33,732 nt of DNA from Pelagibacterium lentulum (GCF_003992625.1 NZ_RZMW01000002.1:1-33732), one strand, 5' to 3'. Shown: positions 1-8,488, counted from the first letter of the stretch. Translations and numbers: made by a program. The notes: a model not told the origin generated them from the letters alone.

Positions 1-590
1 TCAGTATGCGGAGCACTCATCGCCCCATGCCGTCCACCTCTTTTGCAAACCGAAGCCGCTGGCTGTCGGGCGCTTTGACATGGCTGAAAGGAAGGGAAGG
101 CCCCCTCACCCGCCCACCCGTCAGTGAGATCTCCATCATTGCGCGGGGGAATGTAGGTGGCTATTCCGCATGGCAGGGCGTGTCTTCATCCTTGCAAACC
201 CGAGCTGACCTGGAAGCCCATATCCAGACACTGCTTGCGGGCCGCTGTGCGGAGATCGCAGTCTTTGGACAAGCCTCTTCGGGTGCCGGAGGCGATCAAG
301 ACAGCGATTTGGGTCAAGCAACCAGATTACTGACGTTTCTGGAAGCGGGCTTGGGGCTGGGCGCTGCTCTTACCTTCCGCTCAGGATATGAAACCACCCT
401 TGAACTTCTGTCCGGCGATGCGCAATTGCGAACCAAAGTGGAAAAGAGACTGCAGCATCTTCACAAGGTGACACTGAAACTGGTCAACACACATCGCGGC
501 CAAATCCTCAAGGTTGCCGAGGAGCTCATTCAACAACGCTGTATCAATGGAGACCGCTTTCGACAGTTGCTAACCGAAGATGTAATTTGA
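1..590 (+). CDS. FtsH-like M41 peptidase, C-terminal part (5' end outside window, probably damaged)
   Basis: Resembles the C-terminal zinc-protease half of FtsH, a membrane AAA protease that degrades damaged proteins. Counting from the ATG at 6, VSEISIIARG (39-48) matches the VxxVTIxPRG strand, LLAGRCAEIAVFG (77-89) the LLGGRAAEELVFG helix, and DQDSDLGQAT (97-106) the ND-LERAT stretch that carries the third zinc ligand, Asp. The HEXXH motif should lie some 15-25 residues before VSEIS but is absent from this frame. Frame 1 at about 49-75 instead reads EAAGCRAL, which looks like a worn HEAGHAL, and the frame would then have to shift to reach LTWLKG. The frame is open to the window edge, so the ATG at 6 is probably not the start. 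It is either a diverged pseudoprotease or a pseudogene. Family confident, functionality doubtful. Confidence 0.6.
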   Translation, partial: SMRSTHRPMPSTSFANRSRWLSGALTWLKGREGPLTRPPVSEISIIARGNVGGYSAWQGVSSSLQTRADLEAHIQTLLAGRCAEIAVFGQASSGAGGDQDSDLGQATRLLTFLEAGLGLGAALTFRSGYETTLELLSGDAQLRTKVEKRLQHLHKVTLKLVNTHRGQILKVAEELIQQRCINGDRFRQLLTEDVI

Positions 591-628
591 CCGCTTCGGA
601 AACAATTTTCGCGGCGCGGTCCTGTAGG

Positions 629-693
629 ATCAGGGCCGTTTGCTGACTGTCCGGTCTCGTTGAGGAATTGGAGAAAGCCAACATTCCGCATCC
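629..693. repeat. Dispersed intergenic repeat, copy A
   Basis: A stretch of about 65 bases between two convergent genes aligns, with one single-base gap, to 6690-6755 in the same orientation. By eye roughly 70% of positions match, including the runs GAGGAA, AGAAAGCC, ACATT and ACGGCCC (last one on the minus strand). Neither copy encodes a recognisable protein. The family is not identified. Confidence 0.5.
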
Positions 694-739
694 GGCCCCA
701 TCTCGGACGTTCCACATGTTGCTGCTGCGCCTGATACCC

Positions 740-2563
740 TCAGAAGGGCATGATGATGGGCACCAGCACCACGTTCACGCATAGCGCGATCAAAGCCAGC
801 GGCGTGCCGATCTTCACGAAGTCGACAAAGTGATAGCGCCCCGGCCCCACCACCAGCGTGTTGACCGGCGAGGACACCGGGGTCATGAACGCCGCCGATG
901 CAGCCAGCGCCACAGTCATCGCGAACGGGTAGGGCGAAGCGCCCAGCGCGTCCGCGACCCCAAGGGCCACCGGCGCCATCAAAACGGCGGTCGCGGTATT
1001 GGAGACAAACAGCCCCAGCCCCGCAGTCACGACAAATATGGTTGCAAGGACCAGATGTGGGCCAGTCGCTCCGGCAATATCGAGCAGGGCCTGGGCCGCG
1101 ATGTCTACGCCCCCGGTGCGCTGCAAGGCAACAGAGAAGGGCAACATGCCGACGATCAGCACCAGCGATTGCCAATGGATGGCGCGGTAGGCGCTCTTGA
1201 AATCGACACAACCGAACAGCCCCATTAAAAGGCACGCAATCAGCGCGGCGGTAAGATTGGGCACGATGCCTATCACCATCAGCACGACCATCAGCGCTAG
1301 CGCCGCAAGGGCAAAGGGCGCGCGGTCTGGGGCGGGCAAGACCTCCTCACTTTCGCGCGGCAGACCCAGAACGATCAGATGGTTGAAGTCGGCCTGCAAG
1401 CGACGAATGGCTCGCCATGGGCCAATCACAAGCAAGGTGTCGCCGAGAGCGAGTTCGACGTGGGCCAGGCTTTGGGAAACGGATTTACGGCCACGCTTGA
1501 GCCCGATCACCGAAACATCGTGATGCGTGCGGAACTGGCTTTGCACCAGCGACTTGCCGATCAGGTCGGACCCGGCCGGTACCATGATCTCGGCCATGCC
1601 GATTTCCTGGGCATAGTCGGTGTAGTAGGCCCCCGAAAGCGGCAGGCCTCGCAATGCTAAGCGTTGTACGACGTCGGCGATGTCGCCGCCGGGGTTGAAG
1701 TAATCGATCAGCAGAATGTCGCTCGATGCCAAGCGCGTATCGGCCCTTGGCTGGACAAGCTGACGCCCCAGGCGCTGGCGGCGCTCGATAGCCAGGATGG
1801 TCAGCCCTTCGCTTGAGCGCAGATCAAGTTCGCCAAGACTTTGCCCGATCATCGGCGATCCGGGTCGGATCTGCAGTCGATGCTCGCGCCCGGCCAACGC
1901 ATATTGATCGATCCAGGTGGAAAATTGCGGCCTATTGGGCGCATCAGCGATCTGCTCTGACGTCAGGAACCGCCGGGCAAAAAGCATGTACACAATGGCA
2001 AGTACCAACATGGGAATGCCGAAGGCGGTAAAGCTGAAAAACCCAAAGCCTTCAAAGCCGCGCCGCTCGAGTTCACCATGCACCACCAGATTGGGCGCGG
2101 TCGCCACCAGCGTCATCATCCCTGAAATCAGCGCCGCGATGGAGAGCGGCATCATCAGCCGGCCTGGATTTGTCCCGCTTCTGGCAGCGATCCGCAAGAC
2201 GATGGGAATGAAGATCGCGACAACGCCGGTCGAACTCATCACCGACCCGACCCCCGCTACGATGATCATCAGCAACACGATCATCCGCGCTTCGCTTTGC
2301 CCAGCGGTTGCCACCAGCCAGTCGCCCATGCGCTGGGCCACCCCGGTGCGAACCAGCCCTTCCCCGATCACGAACAGGGCGGCGATCAGAACGATATTGG
2401 GGTCGGCAAACCCGGTCAGCGCTTCCTCGATACTCACGATCCCGCTTAATGGCAGGATAACGATGACAACCAGCGCCACCCCATCCATGCGCGGGCGCCC
2501 CACGATGAACATCACGATCGCCGCGCCAAGCAGCATCAGGACAAAACCAAGGTCGGAAATCAT
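740..2563 (-). CDS. SLC13/DASS family anion permease with two TrkA-C (RCK_C) domains
   Basis: Predicted inner-membrane transporter of the divalent anion:Na+ symporter group (sulfate, dicarboxylates or related anions; substrate not readable from sequence). The 607-residue protein has the usual layout: N-terminal membrane half (about 1-200, with SSTGVVAIFIP at 110-120 and TAPNLVVH at 155-162), two cytosolic RCK_C domains (about 222-300 and 318-400), and a C-terminal membrane half with SNTATAVLMAP and TPVSSPVNTLVVGPGRY, equivalent to the repeated SNT/TPxN motifs of the family. ATG at 2563; no strong Shine-Dalgarno. It is the last of three minus-strand genes, 93 bases after the CoA-hydrolase gene. 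A decayed copy of its 3' end lies at 32788-32873. Confidence 0.9.
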   Translation of the reverse strand: MISDLGFVLMLLGAAIVMFIVGRPRMDGVALVVIVILPLSGIVSIEEALTGFADPNIVLIAALFVIGEGLVRTGVAQRMGDWLVATAGQSEARMIVLLMIIVAGVGSVMSSTGVVAIFIPIVLRIAARSGTNPGRLMMPLSIAALISGMMTLVATAPNLVVHGELERRGFEGFGFFSFTAFGIPMLVLAIVYMLFARRFLTSEQIADAPNRPQFSTWIDQYALAGREHRLQIRPGSPMIGQSLGELDLRSSEGLTILAIERRQRLGRQLVQPRADTRLASSDILLIDYFNPGGDIADVVQRLALRGLPLSGAYYTDYAQEIGMAEIMVPAGSDLIGKSLVQSQFRTHHDVSVIGLKRGRKSVSQSLAHVELALGDTLLVIGPWRAIRRLQADFNHLIVLGLPRESEEVLPAPDRAPFALAALALMVVLMVIGIVPNLTAALIACLLMGLFGCVDFKSAYRAIHWQSLVLIVGMLPFSVALQRTGGVDIAAQALLDIAGATGPHLVLATIFVVTAGLGLFVSNTATAVLMAPVALGVADALGASPYPFAMTVALAASAAFMTPVSSPVNTLVVGPGRYHFVDFVKIGTPLALIALCVNVVLVPIIMPF

Positions 2564-2656
2564 GGGAAGGTCTGTTTGCCCGTTGAGGAAACCCTGAGGC
2601 GAATTTTTACCCCAAACGTCCGCCAGTTCAATGCCGTACGGTCAGGCAGGCGCCAT

Positions 2657-4492
2657 TCAGCCCTGTTCACCCTTGCGCAAGGCGCCTTTCAGGGCCAGCG
2701 CGGTCAGCCGGGTCTTGAAACCCTTTGGCGCCACCAGATCCATGCGCTCCAGCGCCTCTTTCTCGCGGGCAGCGGGCTTGCCCTTCATGCCGGCCAGCAC
2801 CAGCTTGAAGAGTGCGGAGCGATGCGCACTGGCGCTGCGCAACTCGGCCAGCGCGGGGATCAGATACTGTTCGATGTCGGTGAAATCGGTACCGAAAGGA
2901 TAGTCCGCCAATTTGTCCTGACGATGCGGGGAAAGCCAAGCTTCAAGCGCGTCGGGGGTGTTGTTGCGCGCCGCTTCGGGCAGCCGATAGTCGTCTGGCA
3001 GCTTCCCGGCTTTTTTCGCCTCGCGCTCAAGATCGCTTTGAAACCGGCTGTCGGCGATTTCCAGGAGCGCGGCAATGGTCGCCGCATCGCTTTTGCCGCG
3101 CAGATCGGCAATGCCATATTCGGTAACAACGATATCGCGCATATGGCGCGGGATGGTCATATGCCCGTATGAATAAATGATGTTGGACTGCACCTTCCCC
3201 TTGCTTTCGCGCGTCGCGGACAATGTGATGATCGCGTGCCCGTCTTCAAGCGCGAAGGCCTGCTCGACGAAATTGAACTGCCCGCCCACCCCGCTCACCA
3301 CCTGCCCGTCTTCGGTCCCGTCGGAAACTGCCGCACCCAGCAGCGTTACCATCATGGCGGCATTGACGAAGCGTGCATCGCGCCGGGCGGCGCGCTTGGC
3401 CGGCTCATCGCCATAAAGCGCATTGGTAAAGGAAACCGGCATCATGGCGATCCGGGCGCGTTCGCTCTCCGGAAGGGCGTTGAGCCGCTCATAGAAAGCG
3501 CGACTATCGAGAAAGAAACCGGCATGGATGGCCGCGCCGTGCACCTCGCGCTTGATGATGCCATTCTCGAACAGCGCCAGCAGGCCATCGACCAGCATTT
3601 CGGTCACGCCGTAGAGCCCGGTTTCAAACCGCCCGGTTTGCGCAAATTTCTCGCTGCGCGGAAACGGGCAGTCGGTCCAGATCGGGGCGATTGTTTCGCG
3701 TTCGCGGAGGATCAGCGCATGGGCTACCGCATCCCCGATTTCCCCGATCCCGATCTGCAGCGTCCCGCCATCTCGTATCAGCCGCGAGACATGCAGCCCG
3801 ATTGCATGTTCGGGCAGGCCCACCGGCCGCTTGACCACCGAGAACAGATCATGAGCAGGGGTGGTGTCGAGCACGACGGCGCATTCGTTCGGGTGGATTT
3901 CGCCGGTTCCGGCCATGAAGGGCAAGTCCGGATGCACCTGCGCGATCAGTTTGAAGTCTGCTTTGCCTTCCGCCCGCAGTTTGATCAGATCGGCAGTGAT
4001 ATCGGTATTGCATGAGAGGCTCTGTCGGTCCTCAATCCCGGCCAGAAGGTGCAGGACGACATTGGGTTGGTGGGAAAGCAGAACATCGAGCGCGTGGGTG
4101 TAATTGGCCGAGACATAGCTGTGCTGCATGGCCGGGACCTTGAGCCAGTTCGCGGCCTGTAGGAAAAATTCGGTTACCCGGATATTGTCGGGCAGCTTGT
4201 CCTCGCGCATCAGCCGCGCATATTCGATCTCCGGGTATTTGCCGAACAACCGGTCCAGCGCAGGCCCAAGGAAGCGCTCTTCCATGTCCGAGGAGGGTTT
4301 GGGCCGCTCTAGCGTCAGCGCGGTAAAAATGTGCAAGCGAATCGATGGGTCTTTTGCGGCGCGCTCGACCAGCGCGTTGATCAACTCGACCGGCTTGCCA
4401 AGCCCCAGCGGCATGGCCACCCGCAAATCGCGCCCAACATGCTCGAGAATCCAGTCGATAACATGATCTTGGGACGAAAGCCGTTCCGTCAT
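2657..4492 (-). CDS. Acetyl-CoA hydrolase/transferase family protein
   Basis: Member of the acetyl-CoA hydrolase/CoA-transferase family, which moves CoA between carboxylates or hydrolyses acyl-CoA in the cytosol. The C-terminal domain is clear: GVGGQFNFVEQAFAL, then SATRESKGKVQSNIIYSYG and VVTEYGIADLRGKS match the family's GxGGQ...D/NF, ...SRIV and VVTEYGVADLRGK blocks. The reading frame stays open upstream to 4894, but that part is the antisense of the acyltransferase gene. The start chosen is ATG 4492 (MTERLSSQ), preceded by a weak AGAAGA, giving 611 residues. This is longer than the typical 430-500 residues of Cat1-type enzymes because of an N-terminal domain of roughly 150 residues. It lies between the acyltransferase (115 bases upstream) and the permease. 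Acyl substrate unknown. Confidence 0.85.
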   Translation of the reverse strand: MTERLSSQDHVIDWILEHVGRDLRVAMPLGLGKPVELINALVERAAKDPSIRLHIFTALTLERPKPSSDMEERFLGPALDRLFGKYPEIEYARLMREDKLPDNIRVTEFFLQAANWLKVPAMQHSYVSANYTHALDVLLSHQPNVVLHLLAGIEDRQSLSCNTDITADLIKLRAEGKADFKLIAQVHPDLPFMAGTGEIHPNECAVVLDTTPAHDLFSVVKRPVGLPEHAIGLHVSRLIRDGGTLQIGIGEIGDAVAHALILRERETIAPIWTDCPFPRSEKFAQTGRFETGLYGVTEMLVDGLLALFENGIIKREVHGAAIHAGFFLDSRAFYERLNALPESERARIAMMPVSFTNALYGDEPAKRAARRDARFVNAAMMVTLLGAAVSDGTEDGQVVSGVGGQFNFVEQAFALEDGHAIITLSATRESKGKVQSNIIYSYGHMTIPRHMRDIVVTEYGIADLRGKSDAATIAALLEIADSRFQSDLEREAKKAGKLPDDYRLPEAARNNTPDALEAWLSPHRQDKLADYPFGTDFTDIEQYLIPALAELRSASAHRSALFKLVLAGMKGKPAAREKEALERMDLVAPKGFKTRLTALALKGALRKGEQG

Positions 4493-4607
4493 GTCTTCTG
4501 CTCGCTGCGCAATGCCGATTTCACCTGTGTTTCGCTCCCTGCCGATCCGATATCCTTCCGAGGGCCAACGTGACCGGGATTGAATTCGTTGCGAAAAATC
4601 GACCCGC

Positions 4608-5963
4608 TCAGCGGAACAGGCGACCCCACAGGCCACCCAGAACGCCATAGCCTGCCAGACAAAGCGCCAGGAATGAAAGCGCGATGGCTGGAGGCTGTTC
4701 GGCCACGCCCAACCATAGCAACCCAGCGATCCCGCCCCCGGCCATCCCGATGCCCCAAAGTGTTGCCGGCCCGTTCGGGGACTTGCCGTGGGGCGCCTTG
4801 GTTTGTTCGAAGCGCCCAACGGCAAACACCAGCCCCGCCAGCACGATGGCGAACACCAGAACCCATGCCGGTTGCTGGCTCCACCAGCGCGCATCCACAG
4901 TTTCGGTGAGCGGCACCCAGTCCATCTGCACTGCGATATTGGTTACCACCACCATCGCCACCTGATGCCAGAGGAACAGCGTCATCATCCGCGCACCCAA
5001 CAGCGCAATGACAGTCCAGAAAACCGGATGCTTGAGCGCCCGACGCATCGGGTCTTGCGCCATCAGAGCAAATCCCGTCTGGACAATGGCCAGCGCGAAC
5101 AGCGCCACGGTGGGCGGAGCGGCATTGTTGGGCAAATCGGTGCCCTCGACAGGGACCATTGTCAGGGGCCACCCCGCCATCCCGATCAGAACAATCAACG
5201 CACTGCCCCCAGCCAGCACCATCCCAATTTGCCCCCCAGGGGTATTGGGCAGCCTGTCATCCGCCCACATATGCCCAAGTTGTTGAATGGCGACCCAGGT
5301 CAGCAGAAAGTTGGGCAGCCCCACCAGCGGCTGGGTGCCCACGACCGGGCCGACCCCGGCCCAGCGCAGCCCGTCTGCCCCCGCCGCCAGCGCAATGGCC
5401 AGAACAATGGCAGGTACGCTCCAGCCCTTCTCGTGAATGGCCAGCGTAAAAGGGGTCAGCGCCATGACCGCCAGATAGGCCGCAATGAACCACAGCGGGA
5501 TCAGCGCGATACCGGGATCGATCACTAATGCGTCGGCAACAAAAACATCCGCCAGAGCCCAGAGCGGTATCAACACAAACAGAAGGACCATCGCGGGGCG
5601 CAGCAGCCTTATTGCGCGCTTTTGCACCCAGGCCATCCTCGCCATGCCCTCGGACTGCGCGCGCCGCCAGCTTTTCGCATTCAGCGTGCCGCCCACCAGA
5701 AAGATCAGCGGCATCACCTGCCAAATCAGCGACGCCCATTGCCAGTCAGGGGCGATGTCGAGCAGGTAACGCGCTTCGGGTTCCCCCTCGGGCGCAATGA
5801 CCACGCGCACCACCCAGTGCCCGACAATCACCATCAATATGGCGGCAACCCGCACAAAATCGAGATAGCGGTCGCGCCCCTGATCGGTCGCGGCTTCAAC
5901 GCGTTCGACCAGCCCACCCGGTCCACCCTTATCGTTCGCTTGCCGTTTCAAATACGCGCTCAT
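4608..5963 (-). CDS. Acyltransferase 3 family membrane protein
   Basis: Integral membrane O-acyltransferase of the acyltransferase 3 family (OafA/YiaH-like), which transfers acetyl or other acyl groups to envelope glycans or lipids. Diagnostic is the N-terminal RYLDFVRVAAILMVIVGHW, with the conserved R and the catalytic-type His after the first membrane segment, followed by about ten hydrophobic segments and a GGTLNAKSWRR loop. The start is ambiguous: ATG 5963 (MSAYLKRQ, 451 residues) has AAAGGAG 15 bases upstream, while an in-frame GTG at 5975 sits only 3 bases after it. The open frame reaches 6173, but the extra part is not membrane-like and has no SD. First gene of the minus-strand trio with the CoA-hydrolase and permease. 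Confidence 0.8.
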   Translation of the reverse strand: MSAYLKRQANDKGGPGGLVERVEAATDQGRDRYLDFVRVAAILMVIVGHWVVRVVIAPEGEPEARYLLDIAPDWQWASLIWQVMPLIFLVGGTLNAKSWRRAQSEGMARMAWVQKRAIRLLRPAMVLLFVLIPLWALADVFVADALVIDPGIALIPLWFIAAYLAVMALTPFTLAIHEKGWSVPAIVLAIALAAGADGLRWAGVGPVVGTQPLVGLPNFLLTWVAIQQLGHMWADDRLPNTPGGQIGMVLAGGSALIVLIGMAGWPLTMVPVEGTDLPNNAAPPTVALFALAIVQTGFALMAQDPMRRALKHPVFWTVIALLGARMMTLFLWHQVAMVVVTNIAVQMDWVPLTETVDARWWSQQPAWVLVFAIVLAGLVFAVGRFEQTKAPHGKSPNGPATLWGIGMAGGGIAGLLWLGVAEQPPAIALSFLALCLAGYGVLGGLWGRLFR

Positions 5964-6157
5964 CGATCCGCTCACCCGCTCCTTTATCCATCGGTGATTG
6001 GCGTTTAGTCCTGATGGTTCAACGATTGGTGCGCCATCGGGCTCCAAAATTTCTGCGCATCGCCTTAGCCTGATTGCGGATCGCACATCCGCCGCCGGAA
6101 CTTGTGTCCCCGGCATCGCTATCTTCGGTATGCAAACCCTCACGCGGAGGAATACCA

Positions 6158-6490
6158 ATGGCAGACAGTTCAATCACCGACGACGCGCGCAAGGCCATGG
6201 AGCATCAGGTCCGCGAGTTGCGCGACCAGATTACCTTGATCGACAAGTCGCTCACAAAGCACGGCTTTGATATCGAGGACGTGCGTGACCATGCGGAAAA
6301 CCTTTTCCACGGCGCCCAGAAAAACGCCCGCCGCGCGGCACGCCATGTCCAGAAGAAGACCGATGTCGTGGCCAAGGCAGCCCAGCGCGCGCGCCTCGCC
6401 ACCAGCACGGCATTGACCATCGTCAGCACGATCGCTCCCGCATCGAGGTTACCGTCCATTTTGGGAGTGGGCAGACCCCCAGCAGATTGA
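6158..6490 (+). CDS. Small coiled-coil protein of unknown function
   Basis: Encodes 110 residues from ATG 6158, with GGAGG seven bases upstream deciding the start. Residues 1-75 are strongly helical and charged (MADSSITDDARKAMEHQVR, later KKTDVVAKAAQRARLAT), with heptad-like spacing. The last 35 residues contain a weakly hydrophobic patch (ALTIVSTIAPASRLPSIL). Size and layout recall the DUF883/ElaB group of ribosome- or membrane-associated stress proteins, but the C-terminal membrane anchor typical of that group is not convincing, so no family is assigned. It stands alone, divergent from the acyltransferase operon. A GGAAC at 6097 lacks a matching -10. Confidence 0.6.
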   Translation: MADSSITDDARKAMEHQVRELRDQITLIDKSLTKHGFDIEDVRDHAENLFHGAQKNARRAARHVQKKTDVVAKAAQRARLATSTALTIVSTIAPASRLPSILGVGRPPAD

Positions 6491-6855
6491 TCGGTGACAC
6501 TCATCCCGGTCCCGAAAAAGGATCGGTCGTCGTCAGGACGGAAGCTCGCATCAAGGCGGGCGGGCTGTTCGCGGCGCCTGTTGCCGGCAACGACCTGGCC
6601 GACCATGCAGGCCACACCTTCTCACTCTTGTGCCTGATTTCTACGGGCGGCGCCTCCACATTTGGGGCGCCTGTTTCGGCCGTGACCTCATCGGGGCCGT
6701 TACCGGACTGACGGGTTCCGGCGAGGAAACTGCAGAAAGCCGACATTCAGCGTCCGACGCCGTTGCGGTTGGCGAACTCGGCGGCAACCGACCCCATTTG
6801 AGATATAGTGCCAATTAGGATCGTGTCCGAAAGCCGCCGCTGACATCGGATGGAA
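6491..6855. other. Intergenic region without a supported gene
   Basis: Lies between two convergent genes. It holds copy B of the dispersed repeat (6690-6755). Open frames here on both strands have no family resemblance and no good ribosome binding site, and I treat them as chance. Confidence 0.5.
6690..6755. repeat. Dispersed intergenic repeat, copy B
   Basis: Counterpart of 629-693, same orientation, about 66 bases, one single-base gap. Like copy A it lies between convergent genes, downstream of a small or damaged gene. Confidence 0.5.
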
Positions 6856-7458
6856 TTATGTAAAGTCAACCCTTACCCGATGCCGTGAAGCTTTCTCGCG
6901 ATTGCCGCAGGTCTGCATACTGCACCAACGCCGTCTTCCGCCTCGTGATGTATCTACGAATAACCAGCCGCATCGTGGGCAGGCACGCAATCTCTGGCGG
7001 GGCAGAACAATGGATGCCTCTACCGACATAGCTGCCAGGAAAGCGATGATGGCTTTGGGGTCATCGAAATGCGCAATTTCCGATGCCGCATAGGTCCGGC
7101 GCGGCCTTAGCCGATGCGTCGAGAATCCCTTGGCTGCCTTATCGAACAATACACCCAATGCGTCTGGTGCTGGTGGATTGTCCGCAGCAAGTGCGTCGAA
7201 AACCGAGAAGGATGCCTCTCTCAGTTCTTGAACACACTTCATGAAAAACGGGTCCAAAATTCCAGAAATCGCGTCCGCCTGACCCTCAGTGGCAAGTCCT
7301 GCGAACTGGAACCAGTTTCCTACATCACGCGGCGAGTTCAGCAGATCGTTGTCATCGTCAGGCATATGCCGGGTGAAGACGGTGTTGGTGAAGTCAATTG
7401 CTGGATGGCCACCTATGAAGTGTTCGGGCGTCCAAACGGTATCCGACATTTTCGACAT
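6856..7458 (-). CDS. CGNR zinc-finger protein with ABATE domain, putative transcription regulator
   Basis: Two-domain protein of 200 residues. The N-terminal part (FIGGHPAIDFTNTV at 14-27) is the ABATE/stress-induced regulator domain. The C-terminal part is the CGNR zinc finger with C160-x2-C163 and C179-x4-C184, the last starting the signature CGNR, then a basic tail (REKASRHRVR) suited to nucleic-acid binding. Such proteins are predicted transcription regulators. ATG 7458 is chosen over the longer frame because the domain begins right after it; ATG 7449 is also possible. The SD is weak (AGG). It is divergent from the alpha/beta hydrolase, and its leader overlaps a promoter-like site for that gene, so it may control the hydrolase (inference). 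Confidence 0.85.
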   Translation of the reverse strand: MSKMSDTVWTPEHFIGGHPAIDFTNTVFTRHMPDDDNDLLNSPRDVGNWFQFAGLATEGQADAISGILDPFFMKCVQELREASFSVFDALAADNPPAPDALGVLFDKAAKGFSTHRLRPRRTYAASEIAHFDDPKAIIAFLAAMSVEASIVLPRQRLRACPRCGWLFVDTSRGGRRRWCSMQTCGNREKASRHRVRVDFT

Positions 7459-7483
7459 GGAACCTAACTGTATAAATTGCGTT
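7459..7483 (+). promoter_or_regulatory. EcfG/RpoE2-like promoter for the alpha/beta hydrolase
   Basis: GGAAC (7459-7463), 17-base spacer, GTT (7481-7483), ending 86 bases before the hydrolase ATG. Matches the alphaproteobacterial general-stress consensus GGAAC-N18-19-TT. The -35 abuts the start codon of the divergent CGNR gene and covers its weak SD. Confidence 0.55.
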
Positions 7484-7568
7484 ATATGGTTACTTCGCGA
7501 TAACCGCTGTACGCATTTTATGTGGTTTCTTGCGTTTGGCATAGGAGTGAGAAAGAAGGATCATCCGC

Positions 7569-8450
7569 ATGGTCAACGCAACGAAGCATCACACGATCAA
7601 AATCGATGGCGTTGACGTCTTTTTTCGAGAAGCAGGGAAACGTGGGGCGCCGGGGCTACTGCTTCTGCACGGCCAGCCCTGCTCGTCGTTCTATTTCCGT
7701 CACATCATCGGCCCGCTGTCCGAAGTCGCGCATGTTGTCGCCCCAGACCTGCCAGGCTTTGGCTTTACGGAAGCGCCGGAGAACTTTCCCTACACCTTCG
7801 ACGCCATGGCCGAGACCATCGACGCGTTGCTGCGCGAGATCGGCATGGATCGGTTCTTTCTTTACGTTCATGATTTTGGGTCGCCGGTTGCTTATTTCTT
7901 GGCGATGAAACATCCTGAACGTGTGCTCGGGCTAGTTATTCAGAACGGCAATGCCCATGAAGCGGGCCTTGGCGAGCCTTGGAATCTCGTCAAGTCTTAT
8001 TGGGCCGACCCTACGCCGGAGAACCTTGCCAAACTTCCTGAGTGGCTGAATTTTGAAGGGGTAAAGCACACCTATGTTGGCGATATTCCAGAACGTCTGG
8101 TGCCACTTGTCGCGCCGGACGGTTGGCATCTCGACTGGGAGCGCATGAGCCAACCGGGACGCATCGACATCCAACTCCGCATCTTTTCTGACTACAGCTC
8201 CCACGCGGCCCGCTTTCCGGCATATGAAGCCTACCATCGTGACCATCAGCCTCCTGCGCTGCTTCTTTGGGGGCGTCACGACCCATACTACGAAATCGCA
8301 GAGGCCGATGCTTACGCCAAGGTTCTCGATCGGATCGATATGCACTTCTTCGACGGCACTCATTTGCTATTGGAGACGCACCACGAGGAATGCGCGCGCA
8401 TGATCCGCAATTTCATTGTCGATGTGGAGCGCAAGAAAGCGGCGCCCTAA
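7569..8450 (+). CDS. Alpha/beta-fold hydrolase, epoxide hydrolase / haloalkane dehalogenase type
   Basis: Cytosolic hydrolase of 293 residues with a complete triad: nucleophile Asp102 in VHDFGSP, acid Asp238 in WGRHDPYYEI and base His265 in DGTHLLLETH. HGQP (34-37) forms the oxyanion hole. An Asp nucleophile points to epoxide hydrolases and dehalogenases and not to esterases. The residue after Asp102 is Phe where these families normally have Trp, which in dehalogenases helps hold the halide, so dehalogenation is less likely. The cap (about 135-225) includes YWADPTPENL. ATG 7569 is preceded by AAGGA at eight bases. Divergent from the CGNR regulator; a stress-type promoter lies at 7459. Substrate unknown. 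Confidence 0.85.
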   Translation: MVNATKHHTIKIDGVDVFFREAGKRGAPGLLLLHGQPCSSFYFRHIIGPLSEVAHVVAPDLPGFGFTEAPENFPYTFDAMAETIDALLREIGMDRFFLYVHDFGSPVAYFLAMKHPERVLGLVIQNGNAHEAGLGEPWNLVKSYWADPTPENLAKLPEWLNFEGVKHTYVGDIPERLVPLVAPDGWHLDWERMSQPGRIDIQLRIFSDYSSHAARFPAYEAYHRDHQPPALLLWGRHDPYYEIAEADAYAKVLDRIDMHFFDGTHLLLETHHEECARMIRNFIVDVERKKAAP

Positions 8451-8488
8451 CATCTGCTTCTCATAAATTGACCCGGGAAGCAGATGTT
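8449..8488. terminator. Inverted repeat over the hydrolase stop codon, possible terminator
   Basis: Perfect 12-base arms AACATCTGCTTC (8449-8460) and GAAGCAGATGTT (8477-8488) with a 16-base loop; the left arm starts inside the TAA stop. No T tract follows, so it may be an mRNA 3'-end stabiliser or a regulator site instead of an intrinsic terminator. Confidence 0.4.

Noticed and set aside
3236-4015. 259-codon plus-strand open frame
   Set aside because: Antisense shadow of the CoA hydrolase gene.
4493-4894. 134-codon upstream extension of the CoA hydrolase frame
   Set aside because: It is antisense to the acyltransferase C-terminus, has non-protein-like composition, and the family homology begins after ATG 4492.
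6097-6121. GGAAC upstream of the small coiled-coil gene as an EcfG site
   Set aside because: The position 17 bases downstream reads CTA, not (G/A)TT, so the -10 is missing.
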